Positions 1 to 9,311 of a stretch of 64,000 nucleotides of DNA are shown here, in pieces (within the stretch, counting starts at the first letter, position 1; every line of letters begins with the position of its first letter). The notes beneath the pieces were generated by a model. It was given only the letters and a program-made list of their open reading frames with translations, did no database searches and was not told the DNA's origin. Made by a program: the position numbers and the translations under genes. This DNA is from Treponema sp. (GTDB lineage Bacteria > Spirochaetota > Spirochaetia > Treponematales > Treponemataceae): positions 48,674-112,673 of the forward strand of contig JAFXWC010000033.1 of NCBI GenBank assembly GCA_017534445.1, read 5' to 3'.

Positions 1-45
1 CAGATAGAACGCCTTTTCATAAGCCTTGGTGGAGGGGGAATTTAG
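1..45 (+). CDS. C-terminal tail of an upstream gene, probably fliR
   Basis: Frame 1 is open from the window edge to a TAG at 43-45, giving 14 residues that end in a glycine run. The stop shares one base with the GTG start of flhB. In spirochaetes and many other bacteria the gene before flhB is fliR, a membrane component of the flagellar export gate. That order is the only reason for the name, because the fragment is too short to show a domain. Confidence 0.4.
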   Translation, partial: QIERLFISLGGGGI

Positions 46-1145
46 TGAGTCAGATAGATTTGCAGTGGTTTGCCGCAGAAGATGAGGGCAAAACCGAGGA
101 ACCTTCAGAATATAAACTCCGTAAAGCCAGGGAAGAGGGAGAAATTGCCAAAAGCCAGGAGCTTAACGGTTCTCTGGTATTTCTTTTCTCTGTCATTATG
201 CTTATAGCCCTTGCCCCATGGATTGAAAGGAAATGCGAAGAAGTCCTTATTTATTTTTTTAGGAATGTTGCATCTCCAAAGGTTGACGATCAGAAATTTG
301 CATATTTCTGCCTTAAGTATTTTCTTATTATGCTGCTTCCCATTGCGCTGGTGGGGCTTATTGCTGGGGTTGTCTCCAATTTGATTCAGAACAAGGGCTT
401 TTTGTTCACAACAAAGACAATAATGCCCAAGTTTGACAAAATACTTCCGCATTTTGGGCGTTACCTTAAGCGCTGTTTCTTTTCTGTTGAAGGCATCTTC
501 AATATTTTCAAGTCTATTTTTAAGGTAGCGATAATAGTAATAATAGCGTTTTTTATAATCAGGCTGAATTTGCCTTCTATTTTTGACTATCTTAGGACTG
601 GCGGTCCAAGGCTTGCTATGAAGAGTTTTGCACGCATGGCGGCGGTTTTGCTAGTGATATGTGCGGTGTTGCTGCTTGTTGTAGGTGTGCTTGACTACAT
701 CGTGCAGAGAAGGCAATTCCGCGAAAGAAAGAAGATGACCAAGCAAGAAGTCAAGGAAGAGTACAAGGAGATGGAGGGCGACCCAGAGGTTAAGAGCCAT
801 TTGGAGCAGGTTCAGCGGGCAATGCTAAGGCAGAACATACAGAAGGCCGTAAAAGAGGCGGATGTTGTCATTACCAACCCGACCCATTATGCTGTTGCCC
901 TTGAGTGGAAGCGCGATACGGCTGAACTTCCAGAGGTTACGGCAAAGGGAGAAGACCTTACCGCCCAAAACATGAAGAAGATAGCGCGGGACAACGGGGT
1001 TCCCATTGTGGAAAACAGGCCCTTGGCACGCGGACTATATACAGACACCCAGGTTGGTGATATAATACCTGCAAACTATTTGAAGGCAATAGCCACTGTT
1101 TACGTACAAATTGGCTATCTTGACAAAAAATATGCAAAAGTTTGA
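45..1145 (+). CDS. flhB: Flagellar export switch protein FlhB
   Basis: FlhB is the cytoplasmic-membrane component of the flagellar type III export gate that switches substrate specificity from hook to filament proteins. The 366 residues match the family length. The first 35 are charged and cytoplasmic, followed by four hydrophobic segments between about 40 and 220 and a soluble C-terminal domain. The self-cleavage motif N278-P279-T280-H281 is intact, so autocleavage after N278 is expected. The GTG start at 45 is preceded by a GGAGGGGG ribosome site, and no ATG, GTG or TTG lies upstream in frame. flhA follows after 62 bases. The flhB-flhA-flhF-flhG order is known from Treponema motility operons. 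Confidence 0.95.
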   Translation: MSQIDLQWFAAEDEGKTEEPSEYKLRKAREEGEIAKSQELNGSLVFLFSVIMLIALAPWIERKCEEVLIYFFRNVASPKVDDQKFAYFCLKYFLIMLLPIALVGLIAGVVSNLIQNKGFLFTTKTIMPKFDKILPHFGRYLKRCFFSVEGIFNIFKSIFKVAIIVIIAFFIIRLNLPSIFDYLRTGGPRLAMKSFARMAAVLLVICAVLLLVVGVLDYIVQRRQFRERKKMTKQEVKEEYKEMEGDPEVKSHLEQVQRAMLRQNIQKAVKEADVVITNPTHYAVALEWKRDTAELPEVTAKGEDLTAQNMKKIARDNGVPIVENRPLARGLYTDTQVGDIIPANYLKAIATVYVQIGYLDKKYAKV

Positions 1146-1207
1146 TTTTTTTGGATTGAAAAATTATATAAAACACTTTATACTATAAAAAAAGTGGGTG
1201 GGGACTC

Positions 1208-3352
1208 ATGGCAGAAAATAAAAGTGGGAACAACAGGCAGAGTATAATTTCAGCAATTCAGGGAAATTCCGTAGCTGTGGCTTCGGTTGTAATCGTCCTT
1301 ATGCTTTTTATACCATTGCCAAAAACGGTGATTGACATTGCAATGGTCATAAATCTTGCCCTTGCATTGGTTATCCTTTTGACAGTAATGTACACAAGAC
1401 GGGCCGCGGACTTTTCTTCTTTTCCGCGCGTAATCCTTATGGTAACCCTTTTTGGGCTTGCCATAAACATTTCGTCAACGCGTCTTATTCTTCTTCCGGG
1501 GGCGGATGTTCCGGCTTCCCTTCTAATGACTAAACAGAGCGAGATGGTAAAGGCCTTTGCCGATATCGTGGCTGGGGACAACCTTGTCGTTGGCTTTATC
1601 ATCTTTATCATCCTTATAGTCGTTCAGGTAATCGTAGTAACCAAGGGTGCAGGCCGTATTTCAGAAGTAAGTGCCCGTTTTACCTTGGACAGCATGAACT
1701 CCAAGATGTTCGACATTCAGAACGACCTTAACAGCGGTGTCATTACCGAGGAAGAGGCCGAAAAGCGCAAGGAAGACATCAGAAGGGAAGTTGACTTCTA
1801 CTCAACCATGGACGGTTCCTCCAAGTTCGTAAGCGGAAACGTAAAGGCCGGCATATTCATTACCGTAGTCAACCTGATTGGCGGCATGATTACCGGTATG
1901 GTCTTCCACAATATGGCTGCGGGCGAGGCTATGAACACTTATGCCAAGCTTACAATAGGCGACGGTCTTCTTTCCCAGCTCCCGGCACTTCTTGTGTCCT
2001 TCTCTACAGGTATCCTTGTTACAGGTAGCCGTGCAGACGAATTTATTGGCGATGAGCTTAAGCGCAACTTCTCCGTTAGCGGTACAATTTACGTTATCGT
2101 TGGTATTGCCCTTGCGGCTATGGGGCTTGCCTTCCACAATGCCTCTGCATTCGTTCTTGTTCCTATTGGTGCAGTCTTTGTCTATCTTGGTATTCGTATG
2201 CAGAAATTCCAGAAGACAGAGGCCGAGCGTGCTGCAGAAGCGGCCAGAAACGCAAAGTCTACCAAGCAGACAGGTGGCAGCCCTGATGAGGTTTCACCGG
2301 TTGTTACCCTTGATCCTCTCTCTCTTGACCTTGGATATGCCTTGGTTCCACTTGTTGACCGGGAAAAGGGTGCGGAACTTCTTGAGCGCGTAACAAGAAT
2401 CCGCCGTGAAGAAGCCCTTGATCTTGGACTTGTTGTTCCTCCGATAAGAATCCGTGACAGTATGTCCATAGATCCTGATGAATACTCATTTAAGATTCGT
2501 GGCATAGAAGTTGGAAAGAGCAAGCTTAAGCTTGGCTACTATATGTGCCTTAACACGGGCAATGTTGACCCCAAGCGCGTAATGGTTGGCGAAAAGACAA
2601 AAGACCCGGCCTTTGGCATGGAAGCAATCTGGGTTTCCGAACCCAAGCGTCTGGAAGCAGAGAAGGCTGGTTATGCCGTAATTGATCCTCCTACAATCAT
2701 TGCAACCCACTTGACGGAAATTATTCGCCGCCACGCATCAGACATTCTTAGCCGTCAGGAAGTAAGTTCTATTGTCAACAAGGTTAAGGAGACAAATCCT
2801 GTTGTTGTTGACGAAATCCTTAACGGAGAACACAAGCTTACTTATGGTGAGATAGAGAGCGTACTCAAGAACCTTTTGCAGGAACAGGTAAGCATCCGCA
2901 ACATGGTTGTAATTCTGGAAACTCTCGCCAACTTTGCTCCTATTACCAAAGATCCGTGGATTCTTACGGAAAAAGTAAGAGAGGCCCTTGGTGCACAGAT
3001 TTGTCTCCAGTATGCGGATGATGATCATGTGCTTCACGTTATGCGCCTTTCACAGAACCTTGCCCAGAGTATTGTTGAGCATCAGGTCATGCAGCCTGGC
3101 CAAAAGCCTTTCGTTGCCTTTGATCCTGTTGACGGCCGTAAATATATAGAAACTATGAGCTCATCTTTTGCTGCAGTAAGCGAAAGAAATTATCTGCCGA
3201 TTGTACTTTGCCCGGATCAGGTCCGTCTTCTTGTTCATTCTTCTACTGAACGGGAGATTCCGGGTCTTGTTTGCATTTCGGTAAGTGAGGTTATGGCTGC
3301 CGGTTCAGGAATAAAAGTAGAAACAATTGGAGACATCGATGTACAAGACTGA
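1208..3352 (+). CDS. flhA: Flagellar export apparatus protein FlhA
   Basis: FlhA forms the nonameric export-gate ring of the flagellar type III system; it couples proton flow to export and docks chaperone-substrate complexes. The 714 residues are close to the usual 690-710. About eight transmembrane segments fill residues 20-330. The conserved cytoplasmic loop after the fourth segment carries the GAGRISEVSARFTLD stretch typical of FHIPEP proteins. A linker near 340-370 leads to the large cytosolic domain. The ATG at 1208 follows a GGGTGGGG ribosome site. The 3' end overlaps the start of flhF by 14 bases, so translational coupling is likely. I see no lost motifs. Confidence 0.96.
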   Translation: MAENKSGNNRQSIISAIQGNSVAVASVVIVLMLFIPLPKTVIDIAMVINLALALVILLTVMYTRRAADFSSFPRVILMVTLFGLAINISSTRLILLPGADVPASLLMTKQSEMVKAFADIVAGDNLVVGFIIFIILIVVQVIVVTKGAGRISEVSARFTLDSMNSKMFDIQNDLNSGVITEEEAEKRKEDIRREVDFYSTMDGSSKFVSGNVKAGIFITVVNLIGGMITGMVFHNMAAGEAMNTYAKLTIGDGLLSQLPALLVSFSTGILVTGSRADEFIGDELKRNFSVSGTIYVIVGIALAAMGLAFHNASAFVLVPIGAVFVYLGIRMQKFQKTEAERAAEAARNAKSTKQTGGSPDEVSPVVTLDPLSLDLGYALVPLVDREKGAELLERVTRIRREEALDLGLVVPPIRIRDSMSIDPDEYSFKIRGIEVGKSKLKLGYYMCLNTGNVDPKRVMVGEKTKDPAFGMEAIWVSEPKRLEAEKAGYAVIDPPTIIATHLTEIIRRHASDILSRQEVSSIVNKVKETNPVVVDEILNGEHKLTYGEIESVLKNLLQEQVSIRNMVVILETLANFAPITKDPWILTEKVREALGAQICLQYADDDHVLHVMRLSQNLAQSIVEHQVMQPGQKPFVAFDPVDGRKYIETMSSSFAAVSERNYLPIVLCPDQVRLLVHSSTEREIPGLVCISVSEVMAAGSGIKVETIGDIDVQD

Positions 3353-4721
3353 AAAAATTGGAAGCACTCAAATGGAGATAGAAGGACCTTCTCTTGAATG
3401 GATAAAGAACAGGCTCCAGAGAGAGTACGGCGACATGTACCAGATTCTCAACTATAAAACTACTCTCAAGGGTGGTCTTTTCGGTTTTTTTCAGAAGGAA
3501 ATTGTAAATGCCAACTATGTTGTTGAAGATTCGTTCAACAGGTACAATTCAGTCCCTGATCCACTAAAGAAAATGCCATATTCCGGCGGGGCAGACTATT
3601 CTCAATACCAGAGGACCCAGCCTTATCCTCAGAAAACAGACTACATGCCTTATGCGGCAAGGGAAGTTCCCGTAAAAACCGGCATGGCAGATTCAAACCA
3701 GAACAGTTTTACCGCCAAACGCGATGAAATTCTACAGGCTTTGGGTAACGGCAATGTAACCAGTATGCTCCAGGTGGCTCAGCTTACGAAGCAGCTGGAA
3801 AAGCTTGATGAAAAAATCGATTCAATTTCACAGGCCCAGGCCGCATCCCAGGGCGATGAGAATGCTACTATCCAGAAGATAAATGACCTTCTTGTTCAGA
3901 ATGAATTTACCCAGAACTACATCCGCAAAATGGATGATAAAATCCGCAGGGAATTCAATCTGGAGGACTTGGAAGATTTTGACCGTGTTCAGGACAGCGT
4001 AATAGACTGGATTGGGGAGACAATCACTATAGCTCCCAAATTCGTTTCAAAAGGAAAGTTTGCGCATGTAATAGTCGTTGTAGGTCCAACCGGTGTCGGA
4101 AAGACTACAACTATTGCCCGTATGGCGGCAAAGCTCCGCAAGGTTGCCCAGTCAAAGAAGCTTCCGGCTCCTTCTATAAAGATGATAACTATGGACACTT
4201 GGCGCGTTGGTGCTTTTGAGCAGCTTAAGCACTATGGCGATGCAATAGAAATTGACGTTGATAAGGCGGAAAGTGCGGAGGATCTTAAGTCGCTTTTTGA
4301 TTCATACAAGAACAGCATGGATTTTGTTCTTATTGATACAAGCGGTTACAGTCCAAACGACTACGAAAATATAGCAAAGATGCGCTCTATGCTCGATGTT
4401 AAGGGTATGCAGCCGGACATTTATCTTGCCGTTGCTGCTAGCACTAAGGCCAGCGACCTTGAAAAAATCATCAGGAACTACGAATCTTTTGACTTCCGTA
4501 GCGTGATTGTAACAAAATGTGATGAAACTTCTGCGTACGGAAACGTCATCAGTATTCTTAGCGAAAAGAACAAGCAGGTTTCCATGATAACTGACGGACA
4601 GCAGGTTTTACATTCGTTAAAGCGTGCAAGCCCGGTGCTTTTCCTAAGGCAGCTTATAGGGTTCCAGGTGAACAAGGACAAGATTGTAAAGAAATTTGGG
4701 TCCGAGAATGAAGAAGAGTAA
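3339..4721 (+). CDS. flhF: Flagellar biosynthesis SRP-type GTPase FlhF
   Basis: FlhF is an SRP-family GTPase that sets the place, and with FlhG the number, of flagella. The first 200 residues are a low-complexity B region rich in Tyr, Gln and Pro, then come N and G domains. The P-loop GPTGVGKTT begins near residue 249; the TMDTWRVGAFEQL and LIDTSGYSPND switch motifs and a VTKCDE base-recognition motif follow. I chose the ATG at 3339 (460 residues) because GGAG lies 6 bases upstream; a TTG at 3327 would add four residues. It overlaps the flhA end and is followed by flhG. In spirochaetes FlhF is expected to matter for polar placement of periplasmic flagella; that role is inferred from the family. 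Confidence 0.95.
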   Translation: MYKTEKIGSTQMEIEGPSLEWIKNRLQREYGDMYQILNYKTTLKGGLFGFFQKEIVNANYVVEDSFNRYNSVPDPLKKMPYSGGADYSQYQRTQPYPQKTDYMPYAAREVPVKTGMADSNQNSFTAKRDEILQALGNGNVTSMLQVAQLTKQLEKLDEKIDSISQAQAASQGDENATIQKINDLLVQNEFTQNYIRKMDDKIRREFNLEDLEDFDRVQDSVIDWIGETITIAPKFVSKGKFAHVIVVVGPTGVGKTTTIARMAAKLRKVAQSKKLPAPSIKMITMDTWRVGAFEQLKHYGDAIEIDVDKAESAEDLKSLFDSYKNSMDFVLIDTSGYSPNDYENIAKMRSMLDVKGMQPDIYLAVAASTKASDLEKIIRNYESFDFRSVIVTKCDETSAYGNVISILSEKNKQVSMITDGQQVLHSLKRASPVLFLRQLIGFQVNKDKIVKKFGSENEEE

Positions 4722-4778
4722 AGTCTTGCGTATCTTATGCGTCAAGAAGTCTATTTTAAGTAATGTGTGGTGTTGATT

Positions 4779-5648
4779 ATGGGAATGGAAGAACAGGCAA
4801 ACGAGCTTCGTGCCATGATGGGGAACGGTGATCCCCATAAGACAAGAATTATTGCAATAACAAGCGGCAAGGGCGGTGTAGGCAAGACGAATGTCGCCGT
4901 TAACATGGCTATCGCTTATGCAGAAATAGGCAAGCGCGTAATTCTGATTGACGGCGATATGGGTATGGCTAATGTCAATGTCTTGCTTAATATAGTGCCC
5001 CGCTACAATTTGCTTCAGGTTATTAACCGCCAGAAGAAAATGAGCGAGATAATTCTGGACACGGAATTCGGCATAAAATTTATTGCAGGTGCAAACGGAT
5101 TTTCCAAAATTGCCAACCTGTCCAAGGAAGAGCTTGACTATTTTACAAAGGAATTCCTGTCGCTTTCCAATGCAGACATAATAATCATAGACACGGGTGC
5201 CGGTATTGCAAACAACGTTCTTCAGTTTGTAGCCGCAGCAGATGAGGTTTATGTCGTTACCACACCGGAGCCTACTGCTATAACAGATGCCTATGGTATC
5301 ATAAAGATTATTTCCACCGAGCTTGTGGACAGGGAAAGCAACATAAAGCTGCTCGTAAACCGTGTTCATTCTGCGGATGAGGGAAAGCGCATATCAGAAC
5401 GCATAATTACTATTGTTGGTCAGTTCCTTAATTATAAGGTTGACTATATAGGTTTTGTTTATGAGGATTCTGTGGTTCAGACTGCAGTTATCCGCCAAAA
5501 GCCCTTTATTGTGGTTAATCCTACTTCAAGGCCGTCTGTATGCATCAAGCACATAGTCGGCAGAATAGAGAAAACGGAGAACAACGCGTCTGTCGGTGTT
5601 CAGAATTTCTTGAAGAAATTTGTTGTAGGCGGAAAGAAAAAAAGGTAA
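4779..5648 (+). CDS. flhG: MinD-like ATPase FlhG (FleN/YlxH)
   Basis: FlhG is a MinD/ParA-type ATPase that limits flagellar number and stimulates the FlhF GTPase. From the ATG at 4779 it has 289 residues. A short N-terminal helix (EEQANELRAMM) of the kind that activates FlhF precedes the deviant Walker A KGGVGKTN near residue 31. DGDMGMANVN gives the A' motif and IIIDTGAGI the Walker B region. The start is not certain: a GTG at 4767 is in frame, but the ATG has a weak GTGGTG ribosome site 6 bases upstream and gives the N-terminus typical of the family. The C-terminus is basic (GGKKKR), which could replace the usual membrane-targeting helix. Confidence 0.93.
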   Translation: MGMEEQANELRAMMGNGDPHKTRIIAITSGKGGVGKTNVAVNMAIAYAEIGKRVILIDGDMGMANVNVLLNIVPRYNLLQVINRQKKMSEIILDTEFGIKFIAGANGFSKIANLSKEELDYFTKEFLSLSNADIIIIDTGAGIANNVLQFVAAADEVYVVTTPEPTAITDAYGIIKIISTELVDRESNIKLLVNRVHSADEGKRISERIITIVGQFLNYKVDYIGFVYEDSVVQTAVIRQKPFIVVNPTSRPSVCIKHIVGRIEKTENNASVGVQNFLKKFVVGGKKKR

Positions 5649-5684
5649 ATAGCGTTTAAATTATTCTGAATTTGCAAGTTCAAC

Positions 5685-5713
5685 TTGACCGGAATGAAAT
5701 TTTGACGTAATCT
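5685..5713 (+). promoter_or_regulatory. Possible sigma-70 promoter before the 5740 gene
   Basis: TTGACC and TAATCT are separated by 17 bases, about 30 bases upstream of the start codon. A TATATATATA run follows. This could give the membrane-protein gene and fliA a transcript separate from flhBAFG. It is a match by eye only. Confidence 0.35.
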
Positions 5714-5739
5714 TATATATATAAGCGGAGGAATGGTTT

Positions 5740-6519
5740 ATGCTCACTCCAAAAAAGATAGCATTTCCGGCAGCTGCGGGTTTTGTTATTTCTTTTGTAA
5801 TTAGTTTGATCTTTGCACATAGTCTTTTTTGGTCTCTTATAAGGGGGCTTGTTTTCGGTGTAGTTTTTGCCCTTGTGTTCCTTCTTGTTGATTTTTTGTT
5901 CAGCACATTTTTGGAGCAAACGGCAGACGTTGAAGTTTCTGCGGTAAAAAAGCCTTCCTCTTTGGGTAACAAGGTTGATATCGTCATTTCAGACGAAGAG
6001 CTTACCGATGACGGTGAAAATTTGCGTTTTTCCGTTAACAACAACAAAAAGTCTATCGATGCCCAGGCTCTAAAGGCGTCGGATGCAAAGGCTGCTGCCG
6101 AACTTGATGACGCAGGAGCCGCAATGCAGAATGCTCCTGATTCAAAGCAGGAAAGCTTCATACAGAGCGCAAAGGAAACTGCCGCAACCGCCGCAACTGT
6201 TGCCGCCGCCAAGCAGGATGAGAACAAGTCCGCTTTTGTTGCCTCATCTGTCGCGGAAGTTACCTCTCCGTCCTCCGCAAAGTCTGAGGATGATGCTGTA
6301 GACGGTCTTGACAGTTTACCGGATCTTTCCGGTTTTGATGCACTTACAGGTGATGTAGATGAAAGTCCCGACGTAATAGATGATACGGAATTTGCCAGCA
6401 GGGGAGTTTCTGCTCCTGCAAGCCGTGGCAGCACCTTCTCTGACGGAACAAAGGCTGCGGATCATGATACGGAAACACTGGCAAAAGCGATTTCTACGAT
6501 TTTAAAAAGGGATGAATAA
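5740..6519 (+). CDS. Membrane-anchored protein of unknown function, flagellar cluster
   Basis: I do not recognise this 259-residue protein. Two adjacent hydrophobic segments (about 10-28 and 32-52) would place it in the inner membrane with a large cytoplasmic or periplasmic tail. The tail from about residue 60 is acidic and rich in Ala, Ser, Asp and Glu, with no cysteines, no repeat of fixed length and no catalytic motif. The final 20 residues (DTETLAKAISTILKRDE) look like an amphipathic helix. A GGAGG ribosome site precedes the ATG. It sits between flhG and fliA, 17 bases from the latter, so a role linked to motility or its regulation is an inference from position alone. Confidence 0.8.
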   Translation: MLTPKKIAFPAAAGFVISFVISLIFAHSLFWSLIRGLVFGVVFALVFLLVDFLFSTFLEQTADVEVSAVKKPSSLGNKVDIVISDEELTDDGENLRFSVNNNKKSIDAQALKASDAKAAAELDDAGAAMQNAPDSKQESFIQSAKETAATAATVAAAKQDENKSAFVASSVAEVTSPSSAKSEDDAVDGLDSLPDLSGFDALTGDVDESPDVIDDTEFASRGVSAPASRGSTFSDGTKAADHDTETLAKAISTILKRDE

Positions 6520-6536
6520 ATAATATAAAGGTGAGG

Positions 6537-7331
6537 ATGATGGGTAATTCGCTTACGGATGAAGAAAAGACAGAAGATGAACTTTGGCACGAATTCAAGA
6601 AGACCAGGTCTTCACAAATCCGTGACAAATTTATCCGCCAATATATGCCTCTCGTAAAATACGTTGCCGGAAAGGTAAAGACCGGTATGCCCGACAGTGT
6701 TGAGTATGAAGACTTGATAGGGTTTGGCCAGTTTGGTCTTTTGGACGCGATAAACAAATTTGATCCCGACAAGAACGTAAAATTCAAGACCTACGCAGTT
6801 ACAAGAATCCGTGGAGCTATTTTTGATGAATTAAGGGAACTTGACTGGGTTCCACGTTCTGTAAGGCAAAAATCAAGGGAAATAGAAGATACTATCGTTG
6901 AGCTTGAGGCCCAGCTTGGACGCACTGCTACCGACGCAGAGATTGCAAAGGCCATGAACATGACCGAGTCTGAGTACCAGACTACAATCATGAAGGTAAG
7001 CGGAACCAGTGTTCTTTCTCTTAACGACGTCTGGTATTCTGGGGACGACAGCGACCACATGTCCATTGGCGACAACATTGAGTCTCCTTCAAGCCTAAAC
7101 CCTGATGTTATTGTGGAAAGGGAAGAAGTGCGCAAGGTGATAATCCAGGCAATCAATGAGCTTCCCAAAAATGAAAAGATGGTAATTGTCCTTTACTATA
7201 ATGAAGACCTGACGTTCAGGGAAATTGGTCAGGTACTTAACGTAAGCGAAAGCCGTATAAGCCAGCTTCATACAAAAGCCAATATGCGCCTGCGTGCAAA
7301 GCTTACTAGCCTCCGCAAAGGTATTTTCTAA
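6537..7331 (+). CDS. fliA: Motility sigma factor FliA/WhiG (sigma-28)
   Basis: This is a sigma-70-family factor of the FliA/WhiG/SigD group that directs RNA polymerase to late flagellar and chemotaxis promoters. The 264 residues carry region 2 (MPLVKYVAGKVKTG, then EYEDLIGFGQFGLLDAI and KFKTYAVTRIRGAIFDELR), region 3 (RSVRQKSREIEDTI), and region 4 ending in FREIGQVLNVSESRISQLH, the helix-turn-helix for -35 recognition. There is no region 1.1, as usual for this group. The ATG at 6537 follows AAGGTGAGG; a GTG at 6531 and an ATG at 6540 are alternatives. The FapA-type gene follows 9 bases later. No anti-sigma gene (flgM) is visible nearby. Confidence 0.93.
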   Translation: MMGNSLTDEEKTEDELWHEFKKTRSSQIRDKFIRQYMPLVKYVAGKVKTGMPDSVEYEDLIGFGQFGLLDAINKFDPDKNVKFKTYAVTRIRGAIFDELRELDWVPRSVRQKSREIEDTIVELEAQLGRTATDAEIAKAMNMTESEYQTTIMKVSGTSVLSLNDVWYSGDDSDHMSIGDNIESPSSLNPDVIVEREEVRKVIIQAINELPKNEKMVIVLYYNEDLTFREIGQVLNVSESRISQLHTKANMRLRAKLTSLRKGIF

Positions 7332-7340
7332 GGAGAAAGC

Positions 7341-9311
7341 ATGGTAACGTTAGATAAGCTCCGTTTGGAAATGGAATCTCAGCTGGAAGTTGACAAAGAA
7401 ATCCACTCGGTGGAAGTTCGCGCGGATACAATAGAAGAATGTCTTGCGGATGCTTCTGTTCAGCTGGAGACAAAAATTGCCAACCTTGAATATGAGGTTC
7501 TGGAAAAAGGCTTCCAGGGAATAGCAGGTCTTGCCAAAAAGCCGTGGAAGCTTTTGATTTATGAAAATCCCAAATTCATGCAGAAGAAGAAGATTGCCAA
7601 GCAGGCCCAGCTTGCCATGGAAGAAGCTGCGGAAGAGAACAAGATTGTCAATTCAGACGGAAGGTTCTACATCCGCCACTTCAAGGACGGCATTTATCTT
7701 CACGTCGTGCTTCCTGTTGGAGAGGGTTTGCCTGTTGCGGCGAACGATGCAATTTCCGCTTCAAAGCGTCCAGATACGGATGAGGTTGATGAGGCACTGA
7801 TTAAGAAGTGCTGCAAGGAAGGTACTGACGGTGAGTATGTAAAGATTGGCGAGTACGCACGTGCCGCTGCCGGTGATGCGGTTATGGCCGTAGACATAGA
7901 CAAGGACGAGATGTACGCAACAATCAGTGTTTCTCCGCCATCTATGAGTGGTGCTGAAATTTCTGCAAACGATATAATCCGTGCCCTGGAAAGTCAGGGT
8001 GTTGTTGCCGGTATAAACGAAGAAAAGATTGCGGAATTCGTAGACAATCCGGTTTACCACATCCCCTATGAGGTTGCCACAGCCATTGCCCCGGTTAACG
8101 GTTCTGATGCATACATGAAGTACAACTTTGAGACTGACCGTTCAAAGCTTAAGATTAAGGAAAGCGAAACTGGTCAGATGGACTTTAAGGAACTCAACCT
8201 TATACAGAACGTTGTTGAGGGACAGCCCCTCGCACAGAAGATTCAGCCGCAGAGAGGAAAGGGTGGAAAGACCGTTATGGGCCGTTATCTTGAGGCAACA
8301 AACGGTAAGGACATTCAGATTCCTCTTGGCCAGAACGTAAAGCTGGATTCAGACGGCGTTACTGTCTTGGCTGCCTGCAATGGTGAAGTTTTGATTGTAA
8401 GCGGAAAAATATGTGTTGAGCCGGTTAAGGAAGTCAAGGGCGTTAACATCAAGACTGGAAACGTTACATATTTTGGTACCGTTATTGTTCACGGCAACGT
8501 TGAAGACGGCTACAACATCAAGGCCGACGGTAACATTGAAATTTACGGTTCTGTCGGTAACTGCCGCATTGAGTCCGGTGGAGACATCGTTATTTCTCAG
8601 GGTATTATGGGACGCGATGAGGGTGTTGTTTCCACTCCAAAGTCGGTCTGGGCACGCTTTATTCAGAATGCCAAGGTTGAGGCGGGAGAGAATATCGTTG
8701 TAAATGACAACATCATGAACTCCCAGGTTTCTGCCATGAAGAAGATTGTCGTACGCGGAAAGCGTGCACAGATTATCGGTGGCCACTTGTTTGCTACGGA
8801 AGAAATTACTGCCAAGAACATCGGTTCTCCGGCTGGTGGTACAGAGACAATCCTTGAGGTTGGCTTTGATCCTAAGTCAAAGGCAAGGCTTCTTGAGCTA
8901 CAGGAACAGCAGGCTTCGCTTGTTAAGGAACTTGAGGAAGTAGACAAGAACATAGAGACTCTCGAAAACCAGAAGAAGGTTCGTCGTTCGCTTCCTGTAG
9001 AAAAGGAGCAGACTTTGAGCCAGTTCCTTACACGTAAAAATGAAATCACCGAGCAGACTAACCAGATGACCGAAGAAATCAATGATTTGGAAAAGCGTCT
9101 TAGGGAACTTAAGGTTGTCGGAAAGGTCAATGCCAGCGGTACAGTTTATGCCGGTTCAAAGATATATGTCCGCGATGAAAAGGATGAGGTTAAGGCTGAC
9201 TGCAAGTCTGTAACATTCTATTACGAGAACGGCTTTGTCCGTCGCGGCAAATTTGATCCTTCTCAGGCCGCTAATGATATAAAGGCTCCAGATGGCTATT
9301 CATCCAATTGA
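7341..9311 (+). CDS. FapA family protein (DUF342) with Jag-N-like N-terminus
   Basis: The protein has 656 residues. The first 75 resemble the Jag_N/KhpB N-terminal domain, including the ending GFQGIAGLAKKPWK. The centre (about 130-470) is the DUF342/FapA region, with right-handed beta-helix-like repeats such as GNVTYFGTVIVHGNVEDGY and GNIEIYGSVG. Residues about 510-600 form a coiled coil, followed by a short beta tail (GKVNASGTVYAGSKIYVRD). FapA proteins are polymerising scaffold-like proteins of uncertain function; in Vibrio one influences flagellation and glucose-linked signalling. An AAGGAG ribosome site precedes the ATG. The position directly after fliA and before a SwrB-like gene matches the flagellar context in Clostridia. 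Confidence 0.88.
   Translation: MVTLDKLRLEMESQLEVDKEIHSVEVRADTIEECLADASVQLETKIANLEYEVLEKGFQGIAGLAKKPWKLLIYENPKFMQKKKIAKQAQLAMEEAAEENKIVNSDGRFYIRHFKDGIYLHVVLPVGEGLPVAANDAISASKRPDTDEVDEALIKKCCKEGTDGEYVKIGEYARAAAGDAVMAVDIDKDEMYATISVSPPSMSGAEISANDIIRALESQGVVAGINEEKIAEFVDNPVYHIPYEVATAIAPVNGSDAYMKYNFETDRSKLKIKESETGQMDFKELNLIQNVVEGQPLAQKIQPQRGKGGKTVMGRYLEATNGKDIQIPLGQNVKLDSDGVTVLAACNGEVLIVSGKICVEPVKEVKGVNIKTGNVTYFGTVIVHGNVEDGYNIKADGNIEIYGSVGNCRIESGGDIVISQGIMGRDEGVVSTPKSVWARFIQNAKVEAGENIVVNDNIMNSQVSAMKKIVVRGKRAQIIGGHLFATEEITAKNIGSPAGGTETILEVGFDPKSKARLLELQEQQASLVKELEEVDKNIETLENQKKVRRSLPVEKEQTLSQFLTRKNEITEQTNQMTEEINDLEKRLRELKVVGKVNASGTVYAGSKIYVRDEKDEVKADCKSVTFYYENGFVRRGKFDPSQAANDIKAPDGYSSN

Noticed and set aside
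4644..5369. A 241-codon open frame on the minus strand
   Set aside because: It lies fully antisense to flhG, whose motifs are intact, and its translation has no domain and is rich in residues expected from reverse-frame reading.
5661..6434. A 257-codon minus-strand frame rich in Ser and Ala
   Set aside because: It mirrors the Ala/Ser/Asp-rich tail of the plus-strand membrane protein, which has a ribosome site and fits the operon.
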